The position numbers and the translations under genes are program-made. Source: Deltaproteobacteria bacterium UBA1386 (GTDB lineage Bacteria; Desulfobacterota; Syntrophorhabdia; Syntrophorhabdales; Syntrophorhabdaceae). From it: a stretch of DNA of 64,000 nt. The stretch spans positions 1 to 64,000 of the forward strand of contig DBQU01000009.1 in NCBI GenBank assembly GCA_002305765.1. The letters run 5' to 3'. The notes under the pieces were generated by a model that saw only the letters and a program-made list of their open reading frames with translations, was not told the origin of the DNA and did not search any database. The first letter of the stretch is position 1. Every line of letters begins with the position of its first letter. This document shows, in pieces, positions 26,417-34,967 of the stretch.

Positions 26417-27663
26417 GGAAGAACATCCTTTTCTACTCCGATTGCCCTTTTTTTGCCGGCTGCGAGAACATGCTCGTCAACTTCTTTCAGGACGAGGAGT
26501 TCATGCAGCGGTACAACGCGAGCTTCTTTTACAGGTATTCCGGTCCATACGAGGCGGGTTTCAGGCAGCGGGTGACAAACAGCCTTCGCGCCATACCGCT
26601 CAGGCTCCCCGATCTCAGCGTCATCTTCGACGGTATCAGCGGGAGTTCCTCCATCATCCGCGTTGTCGTCCTGATCTTCTGTCATCTCCTGTTGAAACAC
26701 CTCTTCATTATCTGGAGCACCGCGAGACTCTTTCTTGTGTTCAGGAAGGAATCCGTCGATATACTCCACGTCAATAACGGCGGGTACCCCGGGGCCTACT
26801 CCTGCGCCGCAGCCGTCATCGCCGCGCGGCTCTGCGGGATACGGCGGATCGTCTACGTCGTCAACAACATAGCCCATTCGCACCGTCCCGCCTGGCGCTG
26901 GCCGGACATACCCTATGACATGATCGTCACCCGGGCCGTGTCGCTGTTCGTCACCGGGTCTTCCTACGCGAAGGGCATGCTCGTCGAGGCTTTGGGGCTT
27001 GACCCCGCGAAGACGGTCAATATCTTCAACGGGATAGAACCTCGCGGCGTGACCGAAACAAGGGAAGAGACTCTCCGGCGCCTCAGGGTGGATGGGGGGC
27101 GGCTCCTTTTCGGTGTCGTTGCCGTTCTGGAGCGGCGCAAGGGCCACGCCGTCCTCATCGAGGCGATGAGAATACTGAAGGAAGAGATGCCGGCCGGCGG
27201 TCTTCCCCTCGTCCTCATCGAGGGTGATGGCGTGGAACGGGAGATGCTCGAAGGGCTCGTCAAGGACGGTGGCCTCGACGGCGATGTGCTCTTTGTGGGA
27301 AGCGAAGGGAACGTCTTCAATTTCATGAATGCCGTCGACGTCATCGTTCTGCCTTCAATAGGACAGGAGGATTTTCCCAATGTCATCCTCGAGGCAATGA
27401 GCCTCGGCAAAACCGTGATCGCGAGCACTATCGCGGGTATACCGGAGCAGATCGACCACATGCGTGACGGGATCCTCGTCGAGGCGGGCAGTGCGGCAAG
27501 CCTCGCAGGGGCCATAAGGTCCGTCGCGACGGACGGGGGTCTCAGGGAATCACTCGCTACAGAGGCAGGGGAGAAGTTCGCGCGGAGCTTCTCGGCACGG
27601 ACCTCCGTCAGGAATTACGAAGTGCTGTACGAAAGACTTTTGGCCCAAGGAGAGAGAGCATGA
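26413..27663 (+). CDS. Glycosyltransferase family 4
   Basis: 416 aa from GTG 26413. GT-B fold with an N-terminal acceptor domain containing SDCPFFAGCENMLV and a hydrophobic stretch at about 75-100 (IIRVVVLIFCHLLLKHLFII) for membrane association. The C-terminal GT4 signature is present: FGVVAVLERRKGHAVLIEA, LIEGDGVEREML and PSIGQEDFPNVILEAMSLGK with the E-x7-E motif. Donor and acceptor unknown. Confidence 0.87.
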   Translation: MRKNILFYSDCPFFAGCENMLVNFFQDEEFMQRYNASFFYRYSGPYEAGFRQRVTNSLRAIPLRLPDLSVIFDGISGSSSIIRVVVLIFCHLLLKHLFIIWSTARLFLVFRKESVDILHVNNGGYPGAYSCAAAVIAARLCGIRRIVYVVNNIAHSHRPAWRWPDIPYDMIVTRAVSLFVTGSSYAKGMLVEALGLDPAKTVNIFNGIEPRGVTETREETLRRLRVDGGRLLFGVVAVLERRKGHAVLIEAMRILKEEMPAGGLPLVLIEGDGVEREMLEGLVKDGGLDGDVLFVGSEGNVFNFMNAVDVIVLPSIGQEDFPNVILEAMSLGKTVIASTIAGIPEQIDHMRDGILVEAGSAASLAGAIRSVATDGGLRESLATEAGEKFARSFSARTSVRNYEVLYERLLAQGERA

Positions 27664-28442
27664 AGCTGGCAATCTTGTGTGGAGGCTACGGAACGCGCAT
27701 TCGCGACGTGGCGGAGAACATCCCCAAACCCATGATCCCCATCGGCTCCAAACCCATCCTGTGGCACATCATGAAATACTACGCCGAGTACGGGGTGAAG
27801 CAGTTCGTGCTGTGCCTGGGATACAAGGGCGATGTGATCAAGGATTTCTTCCTCAACTACGAGGCCAACACGAACGATTTTACCATCACCCTGGGAAGGG
27901 ACAAAAGGATCGAGTACCACAACGAGCACCCCGAATCGGACTGGCAGGTGACCCTGGCGGAGACGGGGCTGAACGCCATGACAGGGGCTCGGGTGAAGAG
28001 GGTGCAGAAGTACCTTGCCGGCGAGGAGGATTTCATGCTCACCTACGGTGACGGTGTGGGTGACGTGGATATCCCGAGACTCATCGAGTACCACCGGTCC
28101 CATGGCAGGATACTGACGGTGACGGGCGTGCGCCCGCCCGGACGGTTCGGGGAACTGATGAACGACCCCTCGGGGAAGGTCGTCGAGTTCAACGAGAAGC
28201 CCCAGGCCTCGGGCGGCAGGATATCGGGGGGCTTCTTCGTGTGCCGGAGGGAGATATTCGACTACCTTGACGACGACGAGGGGCTCATCTTCGAGAGAAG
28301 GCCCATGCGGGACCTCGTACGGGACGGCCAGATGATGGTCTACGAGCACGACGGCTTCTGGCAACCCATGGATACGAACAGGGAATACGTGCTGCTCAAT
28401 GAACTCTACGAAAGAGGGGATGCGCCATGGGTAAAGTGGTAA
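27660..28442 (+). CDS. rfbF: Glucose-1-phosphate cytidylyltransferase
   Basis: 260 aa, the family length. CTP + glucose-1-phosphate gives CDP-glucose. N-terminal CGGYGTRIRD at 7-16 with IPKPMIPIG, then TYGDGVGDVD and VNDPSGKVVEF-type blocks typical of RfbF/DdhA. First step of the CDP-deoxyhexose branch; the next gene, overlapping by 16 bases, is the matching 4,6-dehydratase. Confidence 0.96.
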   Translation: MKLAILCGGYGTRIRDVAENIPKPMIPIGSKPILWHIMKYYAEYGVKQFVLCLGYKGDVIKDFFLNYEANTNDFTITLGRDKRIEYHNEHPESDWQVTLAETGLNAMTGARVKRVQKYLAGEEDFMLTYGDGVGDVDIPRLIEYHRSHGRILTVTGVRPPGRFGELMNDPSGKVVEFNEKPQASGGRISGGFFVCRREIFDYLDDDEGLIFERRPMRDLVRDGQMMVYEHDGFWQPMDTNREYVLLNELYERGDAPWVKW

Positions 28443-29506
28443 ATAGCGAGCATCTTTCCCTGTTCAAGGGGAGGAAGGTGATAGTAACGGGCGATACCGG
28501 TTTCAAGGGATCATGGCTCGCGCTGTGGCTTTCCATGTGCGGGGCCGAGGTCCTGGGCTACGCGCTGCCGCCGAAGCGCGACAACGACCATTACAACCTC
28601 ATCGGCCTCAAGGATGTCATCCGGCACGTCGACGGTGACGTGCGGGATTTCGAAGGGATGCTAAAGGTCTTCAGCGACTTCGACCCCGAGATCGTGTTCC
28701 ACCTCGCCGCCCAGGCGCTGGTGCGCCTTTCCTACGAGGAGCCGAAGAATACCTTCGACACGAACGTGGGAGGCTTCGTCAATGTCCTCGAGGCGGCGCG
28801 CTCGCTGCCAAAGGTCAGGTCCGTCATCTGTGTCACCTCGGACAAGTGCTATCTCAACAAGGAATGGACGTGGGGGTACCGCGAATCCGACGAACTCGGG
28901 GGGAGGGACCCCTACAGCGCGTCCAAGGCAGCCGCGGAGATGATCTTCTTCGGATACATGCAGGCCTTTTTCAGGGACAGGGAAGACGTGGGCATAGCGA
29001 GCGTCCGGGCGGGGAACGTGATAGGTGGGGGCGACTGGTCTGAGGACAGGATAGTCCCCGATTCCATCAAGGCCCTCCAGAAAGGGGAGCCCATCTTCCT
29101 CAGGAACCCCTCATCAACGCGGCCCTGGCAGCACGTACTGGAGCCCCTGTCCGGCTACATGCTCCTCGCGGCGAAGCTCCACGCCTCGCCGAAGGCGTAT
29201 TCGGGCTCCTGGAACTTCGGGCCTGACAGGAATGCCGTCAACACCGTCAGGGACCTCGCGGAAAGGATCATATCCCACTGGGGCGGGGGAAGGATAGAGA
29301 CGGCCGCCGGGAGCGAAGGGCCTTACGAATCGAAGCTCCTCCATCTCAATTGCGACAAGGCGTTCTATGGCTTGGGTTGGCACCCGAGATGGGATTTCGA
29401 AAGGACCGTCGCCGAGACGACCCTGTGGTATCGGGATGTCTGGCAGGGAAAACCGGCCCTTCCGAAGACGAAGGGGCAGATCACGGCCTACATGGGAGGT
29501 GAGTGA
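28427..29506 (+). CDS. rfbG: CDP-glucose 4,6-dehydratase
   Basis: 359 aa. Converts CDP-glucose to CDP-4-keto-6-deoxyglucose. Family signature VTGDTGFKGSWLALWL with the cofactor loop at 22-28, HLAAQALVRLSYEEP, Tyr163-x3-Lys167 in DPYSASK, and the long VRAGNVIGGGDWSEDR block with RPWQHVLEPLSGY. The 16-base overlap with rfbF implies coupled translation. Confidence 0.96.
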   Translation: MGKVVNSEHLSLFKGRKVIVTGDTGFKGSWLALWLSMCGAEVLGYALPPKRDNDHYNLIGLKDVIRHVDGDVRDFEGMLKVFSDFDPEIVFHLAAQALVRLSYEEPKNTFDTNVGGFVNVLEAARSLPKVRSVICVTSDKCYLNKEWTWGYRESDELGGRDPYSASKAAAEMIFFGYMQAFFRDREDVGIASVRAGNVIGGGDWSEDRIVPDSIKALQKGEPIFLRNPSSTRPWQHVLEPLSGYMLLAAKLHASPKAYSGSWNFGPDRNAVNTVRDLAERIISHWGGGRIETAAGSEGPYESKLLHLNCDKAFYGLGWHPRWDFERTVAETTLWYRDVWQGKPALPKTKGQITAYMGGE

Positions 29507-29507
29507 C

Positions 29508-29957
29508 ATGATAGACGGGGTGAGGGTAACCCCCTTGAGACAGATACCCGACGAGCGCGGTAAGGTCATGCATATGCTCCGGAGCGACTCCGAGACATTC
29601 ATCACCTTCGGCGAGATATACTTCTCCTGCGTCTATCCGGGAGCGGTGAAGGCCTGGCACATCCACAGGCGCATGACCTTGAACTATGCCGTCCCCCACG
29701 GCAGCGTCAAGCTCGTCCTCTATGATGATCGCGAGGGCAGCCCTACGAGAGGCGAAGTGCAGGAGGTCTTCCTCGGTCCCGACAATTACTGCCTCGTCAC
29801 CATACCCCCCATGGTTTGGAACGGTTTTAAGGGCATAGGGATGAACGCGGCCATTGTCGCGAACTGCGCCACCATCCCCCACGACCCCACGGAGATAGAC
29901 AGGCTCGACCCGTCGGACCCGTCGATCCCTTATGATTGGGCCATAGTCCACAAATGA
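29508..29957 (+). CDS. dTDP-4-keto-6-deoxyhexose 3,5-epimerase-like cupin
   Basis: 149 aa from ATG 29508, one base after rfbG. RmlC-type cupin: FGEIYFSCVYPGAVKAWHIH with the catalytic His of the HxH region, then YAVPHGSVKLVLYD and IPPMVWNGFKGIG. In position it should act on CDP-4-keto-6-deoxyglucose from RfbG, epimerising at C3 and/or C5, as in CDP-ascarylose-type pathways but without an RfbH 3-dehydratase here. Short relative to RmlC (about 180 aa), which is normal for this sub-branch. Confidence 0.83.
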   Translation: MIDGVRVTPLRQIPDERGKVMHMLRSDSETFITFGEIYFSCVYPGAVKAWHIHRRMTLNYAVPHGSVKLVLYDDREGSPTRGEVQEVFLGPDNYCLVTIPPMVWNGFKGIGMNAAIVANCATIPHDPTEIDRLDPSDPSIPYDWAIVHK

Positions 29958-30922
29958 AGAAGAGTGTTCTTATCACAGGCGCCTTTGGATACCTGGGCGG
30001 CAGGATCGCGAAACTTCTGGCTCAGGACCCGGATGTTGCCGTCCACCTCGGGACCCGTGACGGAAGGAGAGAGGCGCCTGAATGGATCGGCTCTGGAAAG
30101 GTGACGGCAATGGACCTTGTCTCGTCCGGGTCGCTCGACGATGCCTGCCGGGACATGGATGTCGTCGTTCACCTCGCGGCCGTCAATGAGGTGGAAAGTG
30201 CCTCGGACCCCCGGAGGGCCCTCGAGGTCAACGGCCTCGGGACTTTGAGGCTTCTCGAAGCGGCACAGAGGAACGGTGTGGGACGGTTCGTTTACCTCTC
30301 CACGATACATGTCTACGGCAGCCCCCTTGCCGGGGTGATAACGGAGAGGACGCTTCCGAGACCCCGGCACCCTTATGCCATAACCCACAGGGTCGCTGAG
30401 GACTTAGTTCTTGCCTCCCATGACACGGGGAAGCTGACGGGGATTGTCCTGCGCCTGTCGAACGGTTTCGGCGCACCGGCCTCACCCGAGGCGGACAGGT
30501 GGACCCTCGTTGTCAACGACCTGTGCCGCCAGGCGGTGACAACGGAACGGCTTGTCCTGAAGACACCGGGTCTTCAGAGGCGCGACTTCATAACCCTTAA
30601 CGACGTCGCCCGCGCCGTGTCCCACATGCTCGAACTTGAGCCTGACATGTGCGGGGACGGTCTCTTTAACCTTGGGGGCGACGACGCGGTTTCAATACTC
30701 GACATGGCGAACCTCATCGCCGCACGGTGCGAAACGACCCTCGGATCGAGGTTGCCCGTGGAGAGACCCGAACCCGTCGCGTCAGAGACGGTGGAGGACC
30801 TGGAGTACCGGATAGATAAGATAAAAAGCACCGGGTTTACGCTTACGGGAGACGCGGAGGGGGAGATAGACGCCACCCTGCGGTTCTGCGCGGAGTATTT
30901 CGGCAGAGGAGAAAAGAGGTGA
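29954..30922 (+). CDS. NAD-dependent nucleotide-sugar reductase/epimerase with YxxxH
   Basis: 322 aa from ATG 29954 (overlaps previous stop). Extended SDR: TGAFGYLGGRIA cofactor loop, HLAAVNEV, YLSTIHVYG, LRLSNGFGAP, and RDFITLNDVARAV. The catalytic tetrad position reads Tyr141-A-I-T-His145 where SDRs normally have Lys. It probably performs the last step (reduction of the 4-keto group) of the CDP-6-deoxyhexose branch. The Lys-to-His change may alter or abolish the usual proton relay; the reading is clear in the DNA (TATGCCATAACCCAC). Confidence 0.83.
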   Translation: MKKSVLITGAFGYLGGRIAKLLAQDPDVAVHLGTRDGRREAPEWIGSGKVTAMDLVSSGSLDDACRDMDVVVHLAAVNEVESASDPRRALEVNGLGTLRLLEAAQRNGVGRFVYLSTIHVYGSPLAGVITERTLPRPRHPYAITHRVAEDLVLASHDTGKLTGIVLRLSNGFGAPASPEADRWTLVVNDLCRQAVTTERLVLKTPGLQRRDFITLNDVARAVSHMLELEPDMCGDGLFNLGGDDAVSILDMANLIAARCETTLGSRLPVERPEPVASETVEDLEYRIDKIKSTGFTLTGDAEGEIDATLRFCAEYFGRGEKR

Positions 30923-31833
30923 AGATGGACCCGCTTTTTTCCGTCGTCATCCCCACGTACAACCACGGGCACCTCATCGGACGGTGCCTCACGTCCGTCG
31001 TCGCCCAATCCTTCACGGATTGGGAGGCGATCGTCATCAACAACTATTCCGAGGATAACACCATCGAGGTCGTCGAAGGCTTCCATGACGAGCGTATCCA
31101 TCTCGTCAACTTCAGGAACAACGGCATCATCGCGGCCTCCCGAAACGAGGGCATCAGGCGCGCGCGCGGCGAATTCGTGGCATTCCTCGATTCCGACGAC
31201 TGGTGGTATCCGCCCAAACTCGAGGCGGTCCGGGCCCATGCGGCCGATGCCGATGTCGTCTATCACGACCTCGACATCCATTCCGTCGAGGGCCGGAAGG
31301 AAGGCATGGGGGACTGGAGGAGACAGCTTACCCGCCCCGTCTTTGTGGACCTCATGGTCAACTGGAACACGCTCCCCAACTCGGGGGTCGTGGTGCGGAA
31401 GACCATCCTCGACAGGGTTGGCGGCCTCACCGAGGACAGGACGCTCAACACCATGGAGGACGCCGAACTGTGGCTCAAGCTGTCGAGAGTGACGGAGAGG
31501 TTCGTCTACGTCAGGCAAAGTCTTGGCGCGTACTGGGTCGGGGAGGGGAACCTCTCCGCTTTCAGGGAAAGACACGTCCATTGCATCCGGTACATCTTCG
31601 ACAAGTATCTCGGCATGCTCGATGAGAAGGACAGGAGGAAGGCGGCTGCACAGAGGGATTACATCACGGGCAGGATCAGGCAGAAGACGGGATCGGCAGG
31701 ACAGGCGCTCAGGCTCTTCCTAGCCTCAGCCAGATCGGGGACGAGGACCATACGGTTGAAGTCCCTCGCCCTCATCCCGGTATGCTGCCTCATGGCGGTA
31801 GCACCCATTTTTTTCGGGAAAGGAGCGAGGTAG
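30919..31833 (+). CDS. Glycosyltransferase family 2
   Basis: 304 aa from GTG 30919; ATG 30925 (MDPLFSVVIPTYN) is equally plausible. GT-A fold: VVIPTYNHGHLIGRCLTSV, ARGEFVAFLDSDDWW with the metal-binding DxD, and the acceptor-side motif NTMEDAELWLKLSRV. A C-terminal hydrophobic stretch (SLALIPVCCLMAVAPIFF) suggests membrane contact. Transfers a sugar onto the growing lipid-linked glycan; specificity unknown. Confidence 0.88.
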   Translation: MKMDPLFSVVIPTYNHGHLIGRCLTSVVAQSFTDWEAIVINNYSEDNTIEVVEGFHDERIHLVNFRNNGIIAASRNEGIRRARGEFVAFLDSDDWWYPPKLEAVRAHAADADVVYHDLDIHSVEGRKEGMGDWRRQLTRPVFVDLMVNWNTLPNSGVVVRKTILDRVGGLTEDRTLNTMEDAELWLKLSRVTERFVYVRQSLGAYWVGEGNLSAFRERHVHCIRYIFDKYLGMLDEKDRRKAAAQRDYITGRIRQKTGSAGQALRLFLASARSGTRTIRLKSLALIPVCCLMAVAPIFFGKGAR

Positions 31834-33000
31834 ATGACGAACACCGTTCTCGTCGTATTCGGGACCCGGCCGGAGGCCATCAAGATGGCCCCTGTCATCA
31901 AGGAGCTGGGGAGGCGCCCCGCGGAGTTCACAACGATCTCCTGCGTGACGGCGCAGCACCGGCGGATGCTCGACCAGGTGCTGTCCATATTCGATATCCG
32001 CCCTCAATACGACCTCGATATCATGAGGGATAACCAGGACCTCTTCGATATCACGGCACACGCTCTGACCGGCCTCAAGGAGGTTCTCGAACAAACGGCG
32101 CCGGATGTCGTGCTTGTCCAGGGCGATACCACGACGGCATTCGTCGCGGGCCTGGCGGCCTACTACCTCAGGATCCCCATCGGGCACATCGAGGCGGGCC
32201 TGAGGACCTGGAACAAGTACAGTCCTTTTCCCGAGGAAGTGAACAGACGGCTCCTGAGCGTTGTCGCGGACTACCATTTCGCCCCGACCGAATGGAGCCG
32301 GTCGAACCTGACCGGGGAAGGAACGGACCCGGAGAGGATATGGGTAACGGGGAACACCGTCATCGACGCCCTCATGATGATAAAGGAAAGGCAGGAGACA
32401 GGGCCGGCAAGGACAGCGCTGGTGGAGACCTTCAGGGACCGGTGGGGTATCGAGCTGCCCGACGGGCGCAGGATGGTCCTCGTCACCGGCCACAGGCGTG
32501 AGAACTTCGGTGAGGGCTTCCGGAATATCTGCACCGCCCTCAAGGCCATCGCCGGGGAAAGGCCCGATGTGGAGATCATTTATCCCGTCCACCTCAACCC
32601 GAGCGTTCAGCGGCCGGTGAGGGAGATCTTAAGCGGCGTTCCCAACATACACCTCATCGAGCCTGTCGAGTACGAACAGTTCATCTTTCTCATGAACAGG
32701 TCCTACCTGATACTCACCGATTCGGGGGGCGTGCAGGAAGAGGCTCCGTCGCTCGGCAAGCCCGTCCTTGTCATGAGGGAGGTGACGGAGAGACCTGAAG
32801 GGGTCGAGGCGGGGGTCGTAAGACTTGTCGGTACGGACAGGGAGAAGATCGTGGCTTCTGTGTCGGAGCTTCTCGACGACGGGGCCCTGTACAGGAGAAT
32901 GGCCGAGGCGGTGAACCCTTATGGCGACGGCAGAGCAGCCTCGAGGATCGCGGACATCCTCGCCTCGAAGGCAGCAGCGGACAGGGGCGACCGATCGTGA
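31834..33000 (+). CDS. wecB: UDP-N-acetylglucosamine 2-epimerase (non-hydrolysing)
   Basis: 388 aa, usual length. Interconverts UDP-GlcNAc and UDP-ManNAc in the cytoplasm. Diagnostic blocks: FGTRPEAIKMAPVI at the N-terminus, VQGDTTTAFVAGLAA, GHIEAGLRTWNKYSPFPEE, VTGHRRENFGEGF and LTDSGGVQEEAPSLGKPVLVMR. No WecC dehydrogenase lies beside it, so ManNAc itself may be used, either as a residue or as a precursor for a NeuB-type reaction. Confidence 0.95.
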   Translation: MTNTVLVVFGTRPEAIKMAPVIKELGRRPAEFTTISCVTAQHRRMLDQVLSIFDIRPQYDLDIMRDNQDLFDITAHALTGLKEVLEQTAPDVVLVQGDTTTAFVAGLAAYYLRIPIGHIEAGLRTWNKYSPFPEEVNRRLLSVVADYHFAPTEWSRSNLTGEGTDPERIWVTGNTVIDALMMIKERQETGPARTALVETFRDRWGIELPDGRRMVLVTGHRRENFGEGFRNICTALKAIAGERPDVEIIYPVHLNPSVQRPVREILSGVPNIHLIEPVEYEQFIFLMNRSYLILTDSGGVQEEAPSLGKPVLVMREVTERPEGVEAGVVRLVGTDREKIVASVSELLDDGALYRRMAEAVNPYGDGRAASRIADILASKAAADRGDRS

Positions 33001-33019
33001 GGGAGGGAACGGGAAGCGC

Positions 33020-34126
33020 ATGAAACTTGTCTATGCCATACGGCATGTGGGGATGACAGGGGGCGTCAAGGTCTTCTTCCAGCATGTCGAGCTTCTGAGG
33101 AACATGGGTCACACGGTCCACCTGCTCACCCGGTACATTGACGAAAAATGGGGCTTCCGGGTCAGGCCGGAGGTCGTGCCCGCCTTCGACGAAAAGACCA
33201 TCCCCGAGGCGGACGGCATCGTCGTCACGACCCCCAAGGACGTGGAGGAGCTTTGGGGCGTCGCGAGGAACAGGGGTATCCCTCTTTTCCATTTTCTCCA
33301 GGGGTTCGAGCCCGATTATGTCCTCGAGCGGATAAACGGCTCCGTTGTTCCCGAGCGCTTCCGAGGCGGCGGTATCGTTTCGAAGCTGAAATACCGGTAC
33401 AAGAAGAAGGAGTGGAAGGCGAGGCTCAAGAGGTTCGACAGGCTCTACGAACTCCCAACCGTGAAGATAGCGATAGCGCCTCACCTTGTCCGGGGTGTCG
33501 AGAGGCACTACCACACCCCCTGTTACCTCCTGCCCAACGGAATAGATCAGACCGTGTTCCATCCGAAGGAGAGGGAGCCGGACTACGGCGGAACGCTGAA
33601 GATACTCTCCGTGGGGAACTACAACATCGAGTACAAGGCGATACCCGATGTCCTCGAAGCGGTCCGCATCCTGAAAGGGCAGGGCAGAAAGGTCCACCTC
33701 ACGCGGGTTTCGCCGGCGGACATCGGAGAGAAGGAGAAGGGCGAGGGCACGGTGGACAGGTTCCTCGTGCGAATCTCCGAGGCCGAGATGGCGGATCTCT
33801 ACCGGGAGAGCCACATCCTTATCGCGGCATCGACAGAGATAGAGGGTTTCGGTCTGCCTCCCGTCGAGGCGATGAGCACCGGCACCCCCGTCATCCTGAC
33901 GAGGATATCACCCTTCTTCGCCTTCGACGACGTCCATGACTTCGCGTATTTTGTCGATGTCCACAGACCGCAGGAGATCGCGCAGGGCATCACGGATATC
34001 GCAGGGGACTCAGGGCTCAGGGCGGCGCTCGTCAGGAGGGGATTTGAGGTGTCGGCACGGTACCGGTTGAGCAATGTGGGGCAACAGCTGGAACGGATCA
34101 TCAGGGAACACGTGAAGAAAGGATAA
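33020..34126 (+). CDS. Glycosyltransferase family 4
   Basis: 368 aa from ATG 33020. Opens KLVYAIRHVGMTGGVKVFFQH, an acceptor-domain start seen in many GT4 enzymes of surface loci. The C-terminal donor site has LLPNGIDQTVFHP, ILSVGNYNIEYKAIPDVLEA and IEGFGLPPVEAMSTGTPVI with E-x7-E. Soluble or peripheral; specificity unknown. Confidence 0.88.
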   Translation: MKLVYAIRHVGMTGGVKVFFQHVELLRNMGHTVHLLTRYIDEKWGFRVRPEVVPAFDEKTIPEADGIVVTTPKDVEELWGVARNRGIPLFHFLQGFEPDYVLERINGSVVPERFRGGGIVSKLKYRYKKKEWKARLKRFDRLYELPTVKIAIAPHLVRGVERHYHTPCYLLPNGIDQTVFHPKEREPDYGGTLKILSVGNYNIEYKAIPDVLEAVRILKGQGRKVHLTRVSPADIGEKEKGEGTVDRFLVRISEAEMADLYRESHILIAASTEIEGFGLPPVEAMSTGTPVILTRISPFFAFDDVHDFAYFVDVHRPQEIAQGITDIAGDSGLRAALVRRGFEVSARYRLSNVGQQLERIIREHVKKG

Positions 34127-34132
34127 CAGCTT

Positions 34133-34879
34133 ATGGAAACCACTGAGAAACAAAGGTTGAAGAGCGGGGGGGAGACGCTCGTCGACAAGAACGCCCCCGG
34201 TACCCAGGAGAAGGTCCTGTCCATTCTGGCCGGGATGCCGCGCGGGAAACTTCTCGATGCCCCGGCTGGCGAAGGTGCGCTAGTGCAGGGACTGATGGAT
34301 GTCCACGACATCACGGCCGTTGACCTCGACGAGGACTTTTTCAGGCTTCACGGGCAGGTTCCCTTCAGGAAGGTCGACCTCAACGCTCCTCTCCCCTTCG
34401 CGGACTCCTCCTTCGATTATGTCACCTGCGTGGAAGGGATCGAGCATCTCGAGAACCCTTTCCTGTGTGTGAGGGAGTTCGCGCGGGTACTGCGACCCGG
34501 CGGGACCCTCGTCATAACGACGCCGAACATCATGTCCATCAAGAGCAGAACACGGTTCCTGTTCTACGGGTATCACGACTTCTTTCGCTTCATCAAGCTG
34601 CCCCGTGAGTTCCGTCACGGGCATCCCGAATACGACCACCAGCACATAAATCCCATGACCTTCACGGAGCTGAGATACGCCCTCGAAAAGGCCGGCCTGG
34701 AAGTGATGGGGGTCCACACGAACCGCTACGTCAAGGCCCGCAGGTGGAGCGTCCTCTATCCCCTTGTCAGGCGCATGATCGTCGGGAACACGAAGGGAAA
34801 GGCACCTGACGACAGGGACCTTTACTCACGGGAGATACTCGAGGGGGAGATCGTCATCGTCGAGGCGAGAAAGGGATGA
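34133..34879 (+). CDS. Class I SAM methyltransferase
   Basis: 248 aa. Motif I is divergent (LLDAPAGEGALVQGL, with DAPAGEG in place of D-x-GxGxG); then AVDLDEDFF, YVTCVEGIEHLENPF and LRPGGTLVITTPNIMSIKSR. This variant is frequent among O-antigen methyltransferases. ATG 34876 of a short frame overlaps its stop; see the GT39 gene for the start problem that follows. Confidence 0.8.
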   Translation: METTEKQRLKSGGETLVDKNAPGTQEKVLSILAGMPRGKLLDAPAGEGALVQGLMDVHDITAVDLDEDFFRLHGQVPFRKVDLNAPLPFADSSFDYVTCVEGIEHLENPFLCVREFARVLRPGGTLVITTPNIMSIKSRTRFLFYGYHDFFRFIKLPREFRHGHPEYDHQHINPMTFTELRYALEKAGLEVMGVHTNRYVKARRWSVLYPLVRRMIVGNTKGKAPDDRDLYSREILEGEIVIVEARKG

Positions 34880-34967
34880 GACTTCCCCTCAAGCTCGTGA
34901 GGGTCCGCGGAAGAGGTGCGACATCGGTCGGGATGCCAGAATAGCCCTTGCCCTGTTCCTGTTCGCT

